A stretch of 64,000 bases of DNA from JAGRKR01 sp041397725 (GTDB lineage: Bacteria > Pseudomonadota > Alphaproteobacteria > Rhizobiales > Hyphomicrobiaceae): contig JAWKVZ010000008.1 in assembly GCA_041397725.1 (NCBI GenBank), forward strand, positions 107,355-171,354, in the 5' to 3' direction. The notes under the pieces were generated by a model. The model worked only from the letters and a program-made list of their open reading frames with translations. It was not told where the DNA came from and did no database searches. A program made the translations under genes and the position numbers. Shown here in pieces: positions 25,709 to 33,999 of this stretch (position 1 is its first letter; each line of letters begins with the position of its first letter).

Positions 25709-26641
25709 TCAATAGAAGAGGCACGAGACGCTCTCTTCGCGAGCCGTGCGCGCGATGGCCTCGCCCATCAGCGGCGCGATCGAGAGGACGCGGATGTTCT
25801 GCGCCAGCCGCACGGCTTCCGTCGGCAGGATCGAATCCGTGATCACCAGCGTCTTGAGGCGCGAGGCGGCGATGCGCGCGACGGCGCCACCGGAGAGCAC
25901 GCCGTGCGTGATGTAGGCCATCACCTCGGTGGCGCCATTCTTGAGCAGCGCCTCGGCGGCGTTGCAGAGCGTCCCGCCGGAATCGACGATGTCGTCGATG
26001 AGGATGCAGCGCTTGCCCTCGACCTCGCCGATCACGTTCATCACCTCGGACTCGCCGGGCCGGTCGCGCCGCTTGTCGCAGATGGCGATCGGCGCATTGA
26101 TGCGCTTGGCGAGTGCGCGCGCCCTGACCACGCCGCCGACGTCGGGCGACACGACCATCAGGTTGTCGCTCTCGAAGCGCTGCTGGATGTCGCGCACGAT
26201 CACCGGTGCGGCAAACAGGTTGTCGGTCGGGATATCGAAAAAGCCCTGGATCTGGCCCGCGTGGAGGTCGAGCGTCATGACGCGGTTGGCGCCGGCCCGC
26301 TCGATGAGGTTGGCCACGAGCTTGGCGGAGATCGGCGTGCGGGGACCCGGTTTGCGGTCCTGGCGGGCGTAGCCGTAATAGGGGATGACGGCCGTGATGC
26401 GTCTGGCCGAGGCGCGCTTCAGCGCGTCGATCAGGACCAGCAGCTCCATCAGGTTGTCGTTGGCCGGGAACGAGGTGGACTGCAGGACGAACACGTCCTC
26501 GCCGCGCACGTTTTCCTCGACCTCGACGAACACCTCCATGTCCGCGAAGCGGCGGACCACGCACTTGGTCATGGGGGTGTTGAGGTAGGCCGCGATCGCG
26601 TCGGCCAGCGGGCGGTTGCTATTGCCTGCGACGAGCTTCAT
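25709..26641 (-). CDS. prs: Ribose-phosphate pyrophosphokinase
   Basis: The 310-residue enzyme makes PRPP from ribose 5-phosphate and ATP for nucleotide, histidine and tryptophan synthesis. Motifs are MKLVAGNSNRPLADAIAAYL, RRFADMEVFVEVEENVRG, VIPYYGYARQDRKPGPRTPI with the flexible loop, the metal site TLDLHAGQIQGFF, and the PRPP loop CILIDDIVDSGGTLCNAAEA. I chose ATG 26641 because alignment memory places MKLVAGN at the N-terminus; a start at 26689 adds 16 unlike residues. A strong hairpin lies 100 bases upstream. Confidence 0.97.
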   Translation of the reverse strand: MKLVAGNSNRPLADAIAAYLNTPMTKCVVRRFADMEVFVEVEENVRGEDVFVLQSTSFPANDNLMELLVLIDALKRASARRITAVIPYYGYARQDRKPGPRTPISAKLVANLIERAGANRVMTLDLHAGQIQGFFDIPTDNLFAAPVIVRDIQQRFESDNLMVVSPDVGGVVRARALAKRINAPIAICDKRRDRPGESEVMNVIGEVEGKRCILIDDIVDSGGTLCNAAEALLKNGATEVMAYITHGVLSGGAVARIAASRLKTLVITDSILPTEAVRLAQNIRVLSIAPLMGEAIARTAREESVSCLFY

Positions 26642-26740
26642 GCGCGGAGCACTCCTGCCACTCTTCCTGTTTGGGATATCGAAAGGCATCGAGCGGCCTG
26701 CGCGTTTGAAGGAAATGTGACGCCACGGCCTTCTAGCAAC

Positions 26741-26772
26741 AGGGCCCGGACCTGTAAACAGGTCCGGGCCCT
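26741..26772 (-). terminator. 14-bp perfect hairpin between the lipoprotein gene and prs
   Basis: AGGGCCCGGACCTG (26741-26754) is exactly complementary to 26759-26772, with a TAAA loop (TTTA on the minus strand). It lies about 90 bases after the lipoprotein stop and 100 bases before the prs start, both on the minus strand. There is no U-tract on either side, so it is either a Rho-assisted or degenerate terminator, or a leader hairpin of prs. Confidence 0.55.
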
Positions 26773-26861
26773 CGATGCGACGTTACGGTTTCGAAGTTGT
26801 GGATTGGCGTAGCGGTCACGCAGCGATCGAAGTGGCGATCGCACCATGACGCCGGCCCTCC

Positions 26862-27902
26862 CTAGTTCGTAGCCTTCGGGCCAGGGATCAGCTTGAGGAT
26901 GCCCTGGGCTGCGGCCGAGGCTGCCGCGTCGGCCGTCTTGCCCCATGCGCCGTCGAGCGAGCCTTGGGCGATGTCGTTCTTCTGGGAGACGGTGCCGAGC
27001 GATTTGCCCGCGGGGTCCTTCACCCGCCACTCGATCTTGATCGACTGGCGGCCGTTGGTGGCTTTGCCCATCGCGACGATGCCCTGGACCATATAGGCCC
27101 CGGGCGCGCGGGCACGGGCCAGCGTCACACCGCCCTGGCTCAGCTCACGCTGGAGCGCCGCAGCGAGCGCTGCGTTGCCATCACCCGGAGCGCCCCTGAC
27201 GGGCACGACGACGGCCGTCACCGCTGCGGGGATGCTACCGGTCGTCGTGGCCGGCGGCGGCTGCAGGGCGGCGGTTCGTGCGGGCGGCGGCAGCGTCGCA
27301 GGCTGCCCCGGACGCACGCTCGCCGGCTGCGGCGTACCGACCGCGGCCACGGGCGTGGCAGGGGCCTGCGTCGGCAGCCAGCGTCCGATATCCGTCGCCA
27401 CCGTCTCGGCGATGGACTGCACGATCGCCGGCGTCACGGCTGTCCAGGGGTCCTTGCTCGTGGTCGGGGCCGCCTGACGCTCGCCGGTGATGCGCTTGAG
27501 ACGCTTGTCGGCACCGTCGGTCACGTCGAAGATGTACGAGACCTTGACGGCCGAGCGGTCGCGCGCTGCCACGATGTAGCCGCGCAGGGTGTAGTTGACC
27601 CGCGTCGCCCTGGGATCGCCGACGGCGATCTGCTGGCGCTCCAGCGACTGCGACATCGAGCTGTTGAGCTGCTGGACCACGTTGTGCGGCGGGCCGATGA
27701 TCGGTGCGATGGCCAGCGTGGCGCGAGCCACGGGCCGTGCGGGCTGCGCCGGGGGCGCAGCCGGTTGCGCAATCGGCGACGGACCCGATGCGAAAATACT
27801 GCTGGATGTCTCACAGCCGCCCAGTCCGAGCGCCGGGAGAACCGCTATGGCCGCGACGAGACCCCTCAGGAGCCACGTGGCGGCAGCGTTAGATCGCGTC
27901 AT
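26862..27902 (-). CDS. Putative lipoprotein, rhizobial type, function unknown
   Basis: The 346-residue product has a signal peptide with a lipobox (VLPALGLGGC, Cys near residue 29), then a Pro/Ala linker. One domain covers residues 60-170: LAIAPIIGPPHNVVQQLNSS, YTLRGYIVAARD, VSYIFDVTD and RITGERQ. After a second Pro-rich linker a similar domain follows (VVVPVRGAPGDGNAALAAAL, GAYMVQGIVAMGK, IKIEWRVKDPAGKSLGTVSQ). Two related halves suggest an internal duplication of a lipoprotein module that looks for a partner in the envelope; no enzymatic motif is seen. It lies between pgeF and prs in a block that includes lgt, which would lipidate it. Confidence 0.7.
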   Translation of the reverse strand: MTRSNAAATWLLRGLVAAIAVLPALGLGGCETSSSIFASGPSPIAQPAAPPAQPARPVARATLAIAPIIGPPHNVVQQLNSSMSQSLERQQIAVGDPRATRVNYTLRGYIVAARDRSAVKVSYIFDVTDGADKRLKRITGERQAAPTTSKDPWTAVTPAIVQSIAETVATDIGRWLPTQAPATPVAAVGTPQPASVRPGQPATLPPPARTAALQPPPATTTGSIPAAVTAVVVPVRGAPGDGNAALAAALQRELSQGGVTLARARAPGAYMVQGIVAMGKATNGRQSIKIEWRVKDPAGKSLGTVSQKNDIAQGSLDGAWGKTADAAASAAAQGILKLIPGPKATN

Positions 27903-28103
27903 TTCTGACGACCCCCTTGCCTAACCCGCTCTTATCCGGCGACCGTCATACTGACTTTGCGGCCTCTAATCTTATTGGTCCGGTACCCCTGGGGAACGGT
28001 CTAACCCCTTGATTTGGTCCCGTCCAGACGTAACCCCTGCCTCTCCCCACCCATCTTCGGGAAACTCAGGTCGAAGGCAATACTTCCTGTGGAAAAACTT
28101 CCG

Positions 28104-28895
28104 CTACGCTAGAACAATGGCGGAGATTTGGCGGCCATAATCCGGTTCGCTGCGATGTGTGCTGCGCCGGTAGCTGAAAAAGTCCGCTTCGTTGGCGTAT
28201 GTGCAAGCGGCCAGATCTTCGATTCGACCGACCCCTGCCGCCTCGAGACGGGAGACGACGAAGCCCGGCAGGTCGAAGCGAGGCCGTGCCGCGGGCTCGG
28301 GGCGGGCGAAATAGCGGGCATGGCCCGGATCGATCGCGAGAAACGCGGCTTCGAACTCCGGCCCGACCTCGTAGGCGGCTTGCGAGATGCACGGGCCGAC
28401 GGCGGCGTGGATGCGCTCGGGACGGGCGCCGAGGTCGATCATGACCTCGACTGTCCGGGCGACGATGCCGCCGAGCGCGCCTTTCCATCCCGCGTGCGCG
28501 GCCGCGGCGACCCGCGCGACGGGATCGGCGAGCAGGAGGGGGGCGCAGTCCGCGGTCAGAATGCCGATCGCCAGCTGCGGAACGTCGGTCACGATGGCGT
28601 CGGCGCGGGGGGCCTGCTGTCGCGGCCAGGGCGTCTTGGCGACATGCACGTCGGCGCTGTGGATCTGGTGGACGGTGAGGAGATCGTCAGATTGTGCGCC
28701 AAGAGCCGATGCAACCTTGGCGCGGTTGATGCTCACGGAGTCCTGCGCGTCGCGCGAGCCGTGACCGCAGTTGAGGGACGCATAGAGGCCTGTGGATACG
28801 CCGCCGCCGCGCGGGAAGAAGCCGTGCCTGAGCCCCGGCAACGAGGCCAGCGCGCGCGACTGGTAGGGGCTCGGAGCGGCCGGGGCATGTGTCAT
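28104..28895 (-). CDS. pgeF: Peptidoglycan editing factor / YfiH-type multicopper oxidase-fold protein
   Basis: The 263-residue protein has the YfiH/DUF152 motifs: LRHGFFPRGGGVSTGLYASL, LLTVHQIHSADVH with metal-binding His, ILTADCAPLLLADP with the conserved Cys, AAAHAGWKGALGGI with the second His, and AVGPCISQAAYEVG. The E. coli homologue edits misincorporated serine out of peptidoglycan precursors; other members are reported as purine nucleoside-active. ATG 28895 follows AGGGA by 9 bases. A TTG at 29048 would extend it into the upstream gene and is unlikely. It sits downstream of lgt and the methyltransferase gene. Confidence 0.9.
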   Translation of the reverse strand: MTHAPAAPSPYQSRALASLPGLRHGFFPRGGGVSTGLYASLNCGHGSRDAQDSVSINRAKVASALGAQSDDLLTVHQIHSADVHVAKTPWPRQQAPRADAIVTDVPQLAIGILTADCAPLLLADPVARVAAAAHAGWKGALGGIVARTVEVMIDLGARPERIHAAVGPCISQAAYEVGPEFEAAFLAIDPGHARYFARPEPAARPRFDLPGFVVSRLEAAGVGRIEDLAACTYANEADFFSYRRSTHRSEPDYGRQISAIVLA

Positions 28896-28958
28896 GTCGT
28901 GGTCCCTGATTGCCTCGCGCTGGGTGCGCGCCCGAGTGTGGGGCGTTGGCGGCCCGTG

Positions 28959-29010
28959 TTCAAGTGACGCCGGTCCGGCTTCAAGTGAATGGGGCCCGTC
29001 TTCAAGTGAA
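28959..29010 (-). promoter_or_regulatory. Three TTCAAGTGA sites at exact 21-base spacing
   Basis: TTCAAGTGAC at 28959, TTCAAGTGAA at 28980 and TTCAAGTGAA at 29001 are spaced exactly 21 bases apart, two helical turns. TTCANNTGAA is an inverted repeat, and the intervening 11 bases are only partly alike (G-rich with GGTCC or GGGCCC). The array lies 64 to 115 bases upstream of pgeF and its last copy covers the stop codon of the methyltransferase gene. It could be an operator array or a simple 21-base tandem repeat. Confidence 0.45.
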
Positions 29011-30108
29011 GGGGGGAGGCGGCGGGCGCCGGCCACTCCAGGCGGCAAGCGCGCGAAAGCGCCCGCCCATGCCGGACGGCGCCATCAGGCGATGCACGGC
29101 GGCCTCGATGCCGGCGGCGGCCGTGGGGGAGGCGGCCATCAGCCGGCTGGCCCGCTCGACAGCCCCGAGGCGCCCAAGAAAGACCCCCTGCGGCAAGCTG
29201 GCCGACGGGGTCAGCGAGAGCGACGCCAGGTCGGCCGCCGTTGCCGCGAAATCCACGGGTGCGCTGAGATCTGCCTGGCCCGGATGCGCCAGCGGGGGCT
29301 CGTAGGCGTGCCGGCGCACGGCCTGAAGCGTATCGCCATAGCCGGCCCGGTCGTGGCCGTAGTCGATGAACAGGCAGGTGAGGCTCCCCACCGTGAGCGG
29401 CGCCAGTGCGGCGAGAAGGGGGCTCAGGTCGCGCACCTCGACGATCTCGCCGGGCCGGGGCTCGCGCTCATGTCGGGCAACGCTCGCCACGGCCCGCGCT
29501 GCCAGCGCCGCATCGGCCGGCCGGCTGGCGAACTGCAGGCGCCCGTCGGGGGCGAGCGCGACGGTGCGCATGTGCCAGCCCGTATCGGTGCGCCAGAGCT
29601 GGTCGATGGGCAGGGCGTCGAGAAACTCGTTGGCGACGATGACGGCCGGCAGGTCGCCGGGCAGAGGCGCGAGCGCCGTTCGCCAGGACACCGGACACGT
29701 TCCCGACGCAAGACGCCGCCGCTGTTCGTCGGCGAGACGCGGATTGGCCTCGACGAGAACGACCTCGAGCCCGGCCAGTGCGGCGGGCAGCACCTTCATG
29801 GCGCGAAGCGCATCCTGCATCAGCGTGCCGCGTCCGGGGCCGAGCTCGATCAGCCGCCAGCGCTCGGGCTCGCCCAAGCCCTGCCAGGCGACGGCCGACC
29901 AGAGGCCGACGATCTCGCCGAAGACCTGGCTGATCTCGGGCGCTGTGATGAAGTCTCCCGCGGCGCCGATGGCCTGCTGGGTGCGGTAGTAGCCGTGCCC
30001 GGCGTCGCCGAGGCAGGCGGCCATGTAGGCCGAGAGCGCCAGCGGCCCCTCGCTGGCGATACGGGCGGCCAGGGCCTGCGCAAGCGCGGTCGTGGTCGTC
30101 TCGTCCAT
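29002..30108 (-). CDS. SAM-dependent methyltransferase, NDUFAF7 (COG1565) family
   Basis: The 368-residue protein has the family layout: LSAYMAACLGDAGHGYY, AAGDFITAPEISQVFGEIVG, the SAM-binding glycine motif LIELGPGRGTLMQDALRAM near residue 90, VLVEANPRLADEQRRRL and VIVANEFLDALPIDQL. The mitochondrial homologue methylates an arginine of complex I subunit NDUFS2 during assembly; whether bacterial members do the same is not established. It follows lgt after 12 bases and precedes pgeF, a conserved alphaproteobacterial triplet. Confidence 0.9.
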   Translation of the reverse strand: MDETTTTALAQALAARIASEGPLALSAYMAACLGDAGHGYYRTQQAIGAAGDFITAPEISQVFGEIVGLWSAVAWQGLGEPERWRLIELGPGRGTLMQDALRAMKVLPAALAGLEVVLVEANPRLADEQRRRLASGTCPVSWRTALAPLPGDLPAVIVANEFLDALPIDQLWRTDTGWHMRTVALAPDGRLQFASRPADAALAARAVASVARHEREPRPGEIVEVRDLSPLLAALAPLTVGSLTCLFIDYGHDRAGYGDTLQAVRRHAYEPPLAHPGQADLSAPVDFAATAADLASLSLTPSASLPQGVFLGRLGAVERASRLMAASPTAAAGIEAAVHRLMAPSGMGGRFRALAAWSGRRPPPPPFT

Positions 30109-30120
30109 GGCCTTCGTGCC

Positions 30121-30957
30121 TCAGGTGGCTCGCGGTCCGTCGGCGGCCCGGGCTGCCCGGCGCGCCCGCACGATCAGGTAGATGCCGGCGAGCAGCATGG
30201 GCACGGAGTAGATCATGCCGGTGGTCAGGCCGTGCCCGTCGAGGATGCGGTAGCCGCGCTCCTTGAAGAGCTCGCAGAAGATGCGCGCGGCCGCATAGCC
30301 GGCGAGGAAGACGCCGGAGACGAGGCCGGCGTTTCCAAGCGCGCCCTTGCGATAGATGATGAACCGCAGCAGCAGGAACAGTGCGAGCCCCTCGAGGGCC
30401 GCCTCGTAGAGCTGGCTGGGATGGCGCGGCACCGGGCCGGCGCCCGGAAAGACCATGGCCCAGGGCACGTTGCTGGGGCGTCCGACGATCTCGGCGTTGA
30501 TGAAGTTGGCGATGCGGCCGAAGAAGATGCCGATCGGCACGGCCGCAGCGCACAGGTCGCCGACGGTGAGTGTCGCGACCTTGCGGCGCCTGGCGAACAG
30601 CCAGATGGCCAGCACGGAGCCGATCAGGCCGCCGTGGAAGGACATGCCGCCGTGCCAGAGCGCGAAAATCTCCAGCGGGTTCTTCAGATAGTAGCCGGGA
30701 TGATAGAGGAGCACGTTGCCGAGCCGGCCGCCGACCACGACGCCGAGCGTCATCCAGAGCAGGAGATCGTCGATGTCGTCGGCTTCGAGCGCTGGCTTGC
30801 CCGAGGGCCACAGGCGCTCGGTCCTCAGCAGTTGCTTGATGTAGAGCCAGCCGAGGACGAGCCCGGCCAGATAGGCGATCCCGTACCATTTGACGCTGAT
30901 CGGCCCGAGCTGGAGCGCGATGGGGTCGATGGCGGGATAGGGGATGACGAGCGGCAT
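30121..30957 (-). CDS. lgt: Prolipoprotein diacylglyceryl transferase
   Basis: The 278-residue integral membrane enzyme moves diacylglycerol from phosphatidylglycerol to the lipobox cysteine. It has YGIAYLAGLVLGWLYIKQL, a GGRLGNVLLYHPGYY segment, FHGGLIGSVLAIWLF with the essential His, the Lgt signature GRIANFINAEIVGRPS, and YEAALEGLALFLLL; seven membrane segments are readable. It heads the minus-strand block that includes a lipoprotein substrate candidate, and it is divergent from ubiK. Confidence 0.96.
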   Translation of the reverse strand: MPLVIPYPAIDPIALQLGPISVKWYGIAYLAGLVLGWLYIKQLLRTERLWPSGKPALEADDIDDLLLWMTLGVVVGGRLGNVLLYHPGYYLKNPLEIFALWHGGMSFHGGLIGSVLAIWLFARRRKVATLTVGDLCAAAVPIGIFFGRIANFINAEIVGRPSNVPWAMVFPGAGPVPRHPSQLYEAALEGLALFLLLRFIIYRKGALGNAGLVSGVFLAGYAAARIFCELFKERGYRILDGHGLTTGMIYSVPMLLAGIYLIVRARRAARAADGPRAT

Positions 30958-31133
30958 CGGTCCTCGCGTCTGGCTGCCAGGGTCTCGCTTTCCCGCCTGG
31001 GCGGCGGGTTGTCAAGCATCGCTTCCCGGCGCGGGGGCGGGGGACGGTTGCGCCGCGCGGCACGGCGTCCCATAGTCCGGGCCGATGACCAGCCGGGCGC
31101 CGGGGCTCCCGCGATGGAGAAAGTGACACGGCC

Positions 31134-31409
31134 ATGACGCAGACCAATAACCCGATCCTCGACGAGATCGCCAAGCTGATGACGGATGCCGCCGGCGCCG
31201 CGCAAGGCATGCGGCGTGAGGTCGAGACCCTCATGCGCAGCCAGGGCGAGCGCATGCTGCGCGAGATGGATGTGGTGCAGCGCGAGGAGTTCGAGGCCGT
31301 GAAGGCCATGGCGCAGAAGGCCAGGGAGGAGAACGAGCGCCTGGAGGCGCGCATTGCCGCCCTCGAGCAGCGTCTCGAGGCCATGTCGTCCGGCCACCCG
31401 ACCGAGTGA
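31134..31409 (+). CDS. ubiK: UbiK (BMFP/YqiC) ubiquinone accessory factor
   Basis: The 91-residue protein starts NPILDEIAKLMTDAAGAAQG and contains MLREMDVVQREEFEAVKAMA followed by a C-terminal coiled coil (REENERLEARIAALEQRLEA). This is the BMFP domain of YqiC/UbiK, a trimeric coiled-coil protein that helps the late ubiquinone-synthesis complex and binds lipid. Length and motif agree with the family. It is divergent from lgt, whose start lies 176 bases away. Confidence 0.9.
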   Translation: MTQTNNPILDEIAKLMTDAAGAAQGMRREVETLMRSQGERMLREMDVVQREEFEAVKAMAQKAREENERLEARIAALEQRLEAMSSGHPTE

Positions 31410-31667
31410 TCCGGCCGGCGCGCAGCAGTGCTTCGCGAGGCCGTGTCAAGCCCGCTGCGGCGATCGGGACAGCGGGCGTGGACAGGGGAGTTTCGCGTGG
31501 ACGAGCGCGGGGCTGCGCTTGCGACTCGTACCCCCCTTTGCTTTGGTCGCGCTCGGCTCTTGTGGACGAGGCGCGCGCCGCACGGTCGGCGGCGGTCGGT
31601 GTCACATTGCGGCCGAAAAGTTCGGCACCGTCACCGTGGTGCGTGCAGAAGCAACCGAGGGATTGGT

Positions 31668-32165
31668 ATGGCAACGGCTGAAATCGGCTACGACCGCGTC
31701 ACGAACCCCATCGACCTCGCGGAGCAGGTTGCGACCGGCCACGAGTGGTCGCTGGAGCGCACTGCGGACGACGAGCTGACGATGGTCGTGGCCGGCACGT
31801 GGACCGACTATCACGTTTCGCTGAACTGGCGCTCCGATCTCGAGACGATGCATCTGGCCTGCGCCTTCGATTTCAAGATCCCCGACAATCGCCTCAACGA
31901 GGTGTATCGCCTGATCGCCCAGATCAACGAGCAGCTCTGGCTCGGTCATTTCGACCTGTGGAGCCAGGAGGGCCTGATCATGTTCCGCCACGGCCTCATG
32001 CTCAACGGTACGGTCGCGACGCCCGCCCAGTGCGAGGCGCTCATCCGCGTGGCGCTCGAGGCCTGTGAACGCTATTATCAGGCCTTCCAGTTCGTCGTCT
32101 GGGCAGGCAAGGAGGCGCGGCACGCGCTGACCTCGACCATGTTCGAGACCGAGGGGCAGGCCTGA
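31668..32165 (+). CDS. YbjN domain protein
   Basis: The 165-residue protein contains WSLERTADDELTMVV, DYHVSLNWRSDLETMHLACA, FDFKIPDNRLNEVYRLIAQI and LWLGHFDLWSQEGLIMFRHG, the YbjN fold related to type III secretion chaperones. YbjN proteins are linked to stress tolerance and motility in enterics, but the alphaproteobacterial form is uncharacterised. It is followed after 45 bases by proC, an order widespread in Hyphomicrobiales. The start at 31668 is the first ATG compatible with this domain. Confidence 0.85.
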   Translation: MATAEIGYDRVTNPIDLAEQVATGHEWSLERTADDELTMVVAGTWTDYHVSLNWRSDLETMHLACAFDFKIPDNRLNEVYRLIAQINEQLWLGHFDLWSQEGLIMFRHGLMLNGTVATPAQCEALIRVALEACERYYQAFQFVVWAGKEARHALTSTMFETEGQA

Positions 32166-32210
32166 TCCGGCGAGCCCGGGTCTCGCCACCAACGCGGCAG
32201 GGAGCTTTCG

Positions 32211-33035
32211 ATGGCCATTCCACTCTCGGCACCCCTCGTGCTGGCCGGCGCGGGCAAAATGGGGGGCGCGCTCCTCGAGGGCTGGCTGGCGCAAGGGCTC
32301 GATCCCAAGCTCGTGGCGGTTCAGGACCCGGGGCCGCCCGACGAGGTGCGCGACCTGCTGGCGCGCCACGGCATCGCCAGCGGGCCGGCCGCGCCCACGC
32401 TTGCCGCGCCGGCAGGTGTATTGGTCCTCGCCGTCAAGCCCCAGGTCATGGACGAGGTGCTGCCGGGGCTCGCCCGCGTCGTGGCACCGGGCACGCTCGT
32501 CCTGTCCATCGCGGCAGGCCGCACGATCCACAGCCTCGAGCGCCATCTGCCCGCGCAGAGCGCCGTCGTGCGGGCGATGCCGAACACGCCGGCGGCCATC
32601 GCCCGCGGCATCACGGTGGCCTGCGCCAATGCCCGCGTCACAGCCGCGCAGCGCCATCTCACGGACGCCCTCCTGGCGGCGGTCGGCGAGGTCGCCTGGG
32701 TCGAGCGCGAGGATCTCATCGATCCGGTCACGGCGGTGTCTGGCTCGGGTCCTGCCTATGTCTTCCTGCTGGCGGAGGCGCTGGCGGAGGCGGGCCGTGC
32801 CGTCGGCCTTGATGCGGATCTGGCGGCGCGCCTTGCGAACGCTACCGTGTCCGGTGCCGGCGAGCTCCTGCACCGCTCGGACCTCGATCCCGCCACGCTG
32901 CGCAAGAACGTGACCTCGCCCGGCGGCACGACCGCGGCGGCGCTCGGTGTGCTGATGGCCGACGACGGCCTCGGGCCCCTGATGCGTCGCGCTGTCGAGG
33001 CCGCGACCCGCCGGTCACGGGAGTTGAGCGGCTGA
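32211..33035 (+). CDS. proC: Pyrroline-5-carboxylate reductase
   Basis: The 274-residue enzyme makes the last reduction in proline synthesis. It has the Rossmann start LVLAGAGKMGGALLEGWL, VLVLAVKPQVMDEVLPGL, VVRAMPNTPAAIARGIT, and the C-terminal signature DPVTAVSGSGPAYVFLLAEAL and LRKNVTSPGGTTAAALGVL. Length is normal. It lies between the ybjN-like gene and a TetR regulator in the same direction. Confidence 0.96.
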   Translation: MAIPLSAPLVLAGAGKMGGALLEGWLAQGLDPKLVAVQDPGPPDEVRDLLARHGIASGPAAPTLAAPAGVLVLAVKPQVMDEVLPGLARVVAPGTLVLSIAAGRTIHSLERHLPAQSAVVRAMPNTPAAIARGITVACANARVTAAQRHLTDALLAAVGEVAWVEREDLIDPVTAVSGSGPAYVFLLAEALAEAGRAVGLDADLAARLANATVSGAGELLHRSDLDPATLRKNVTSPGGTTAAALGVLMADDGLGPLMRRAVEAATRRSRELSG

Positions 33036-33132
33036 GGCGCCGCCGCCGGCCGGCCCGATCTCGCGGCTTCACCTTCAAAAGTCCATCCGGACCCTCTATC
33101 TTCCAGGGAGGCCCTTACCCCTGGAGGACACG

Positions 33133-33801
33133 ATGCTCGATCTCACGACCCCCCGTGGGCGCATCATCGCCGCCGCCCTGCGGCTGGCCGAGCGGCGGTC
33201 CTGGCGCGATCTGACGCTCGCCGACATCGCCGATGAGGCCGGTATCGCACTTGTCGAGCTCAGCCACGAGTTCCACGCGAAGACGGATATTCTGCGGGCA
33301 TTCGTCAAGGCTGCGGACGACGAGGTGCTGCGCCGGGCACCGAAACGCAACGAGGACCAGAGCGCGCGCGACCGCATCTTCGACGTGGTCATGACCCGCT
33401 TCGACGTGCTCGCGCCGTATCGCGTCGCGCTCAAGAAGATCATGTGGTCCGTGCCGTTCGAGCCGGCACTGGTGCCGACCATGCTCTGCTCGCAGCACTG
33501 GATGCTGGAGGCGGCCGGCATCGCCTCCGACGGACTGTCTGGAGGCGTGCGCGTGGTCGGTCTCGGTTCGGTCTACGCCCGCGTCTTCCGCATCTGGCTC
33601 GAGGACGACGATCCCGGCCTCGCCCGCACCATGGCGGCGCTGGACCGCAGGCTGAAGCGGGGCGAGCAGGCGCTCGGGCGCATGGATGATATCTGCAGCG
33701 CCGGGAGACGCCTCGTCTGCGCCGTGCTGCCGCGCGGGTTCCGGCGCCCCGAGGAGCGCGCGGACACGCCACGCGCCGCCGATGGCCCGACGTACACCTG
33801 A
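33133..33801 (+). CDS. TetR-family transcriptional regulator
   Basis: The 222-residue protein has an N-terminal TetR-type helix-turn-helix, IIAAALRLAERRSWRDLTLA and DIADEAGIALVELSHEFHAK, with the expected K-x-D-I-L step to the dimer domain. The C-terminal part (RIFDVVMTRFDVLAPYRVAL and later) is all helical and resembles the C-terminal domains of rhizobial TetR proteins with COQ9-like similarity; the ligand cannot be named. GGAGG lies 5 bases before the ATG. A pair of palindromic elements follows the stop codon. Confidence 0.85.
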   Translation: MLDLTTPRGRIIAAALRLAERRSWRDLTLADIADEAGIALVELSHEFHAKTDILRAFVKAADDEVLRRAPKRNEDQSARDRIFDVVMTRFDVLAPYRVALKKIMWSVPFEPALVPTMLCSQHWMLEAAGIASDGLSGGVRVVGLGSVYARVFRIWLEDDDPGLARTMAALDRRLKRGEQALGRMDDICSAGRRLVCAVLPRGFRRPEERADTPRAADGPTYT

Positions 33802-33850
33802 GCACGCAGTTCGCCAGTCCATGAGAGCGGGCGCCGCTGTCGCGAGAGCG

Positions 33851-33988
33851 CAGGGTGCGAATGACGCTCTCGCTGGCGGCTCTACGCGCACCCATCTCGA
33901 CCGATCGCACCTGATATCGAAGTGCAGGGTGCGATTCACGCTCTCGCTGGCAGCTCTACGCGCTACCATCTCGACCGATCGCACCCTG
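33851..33988. repeat. Tandem pair of REP-like palindromic elements (C1, C2), best-preserved copies
   Basis: C1 (33851-33912) and C2 (33925-33988) are near-identical 62-64 base units with a 74-base offset. C2 has perfect 11-base inverted ends, CAGGGTGCGAT and ATCGCACCCTG, around ACGCTCTCGCTGG, CGCGC and CCATCTCGACCG. It is the clearest member of the family and defines the consensus. It lies between the TetR gene and csaA, 12 bases before the csaA start, so it would be in the csaA leader if transcribed. Confidence 0.85.
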
Positions 33989-33999
33989 GGGAGCCACGC

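Noticed and set aside
28896..29048. N-terminal extension of pgeF with three SLE.GP. repeats
   Set aside because: It would need a TTG start inside the upstream gene; the ATG at 28895 has a good ribosome site and matches the family N-terminus.
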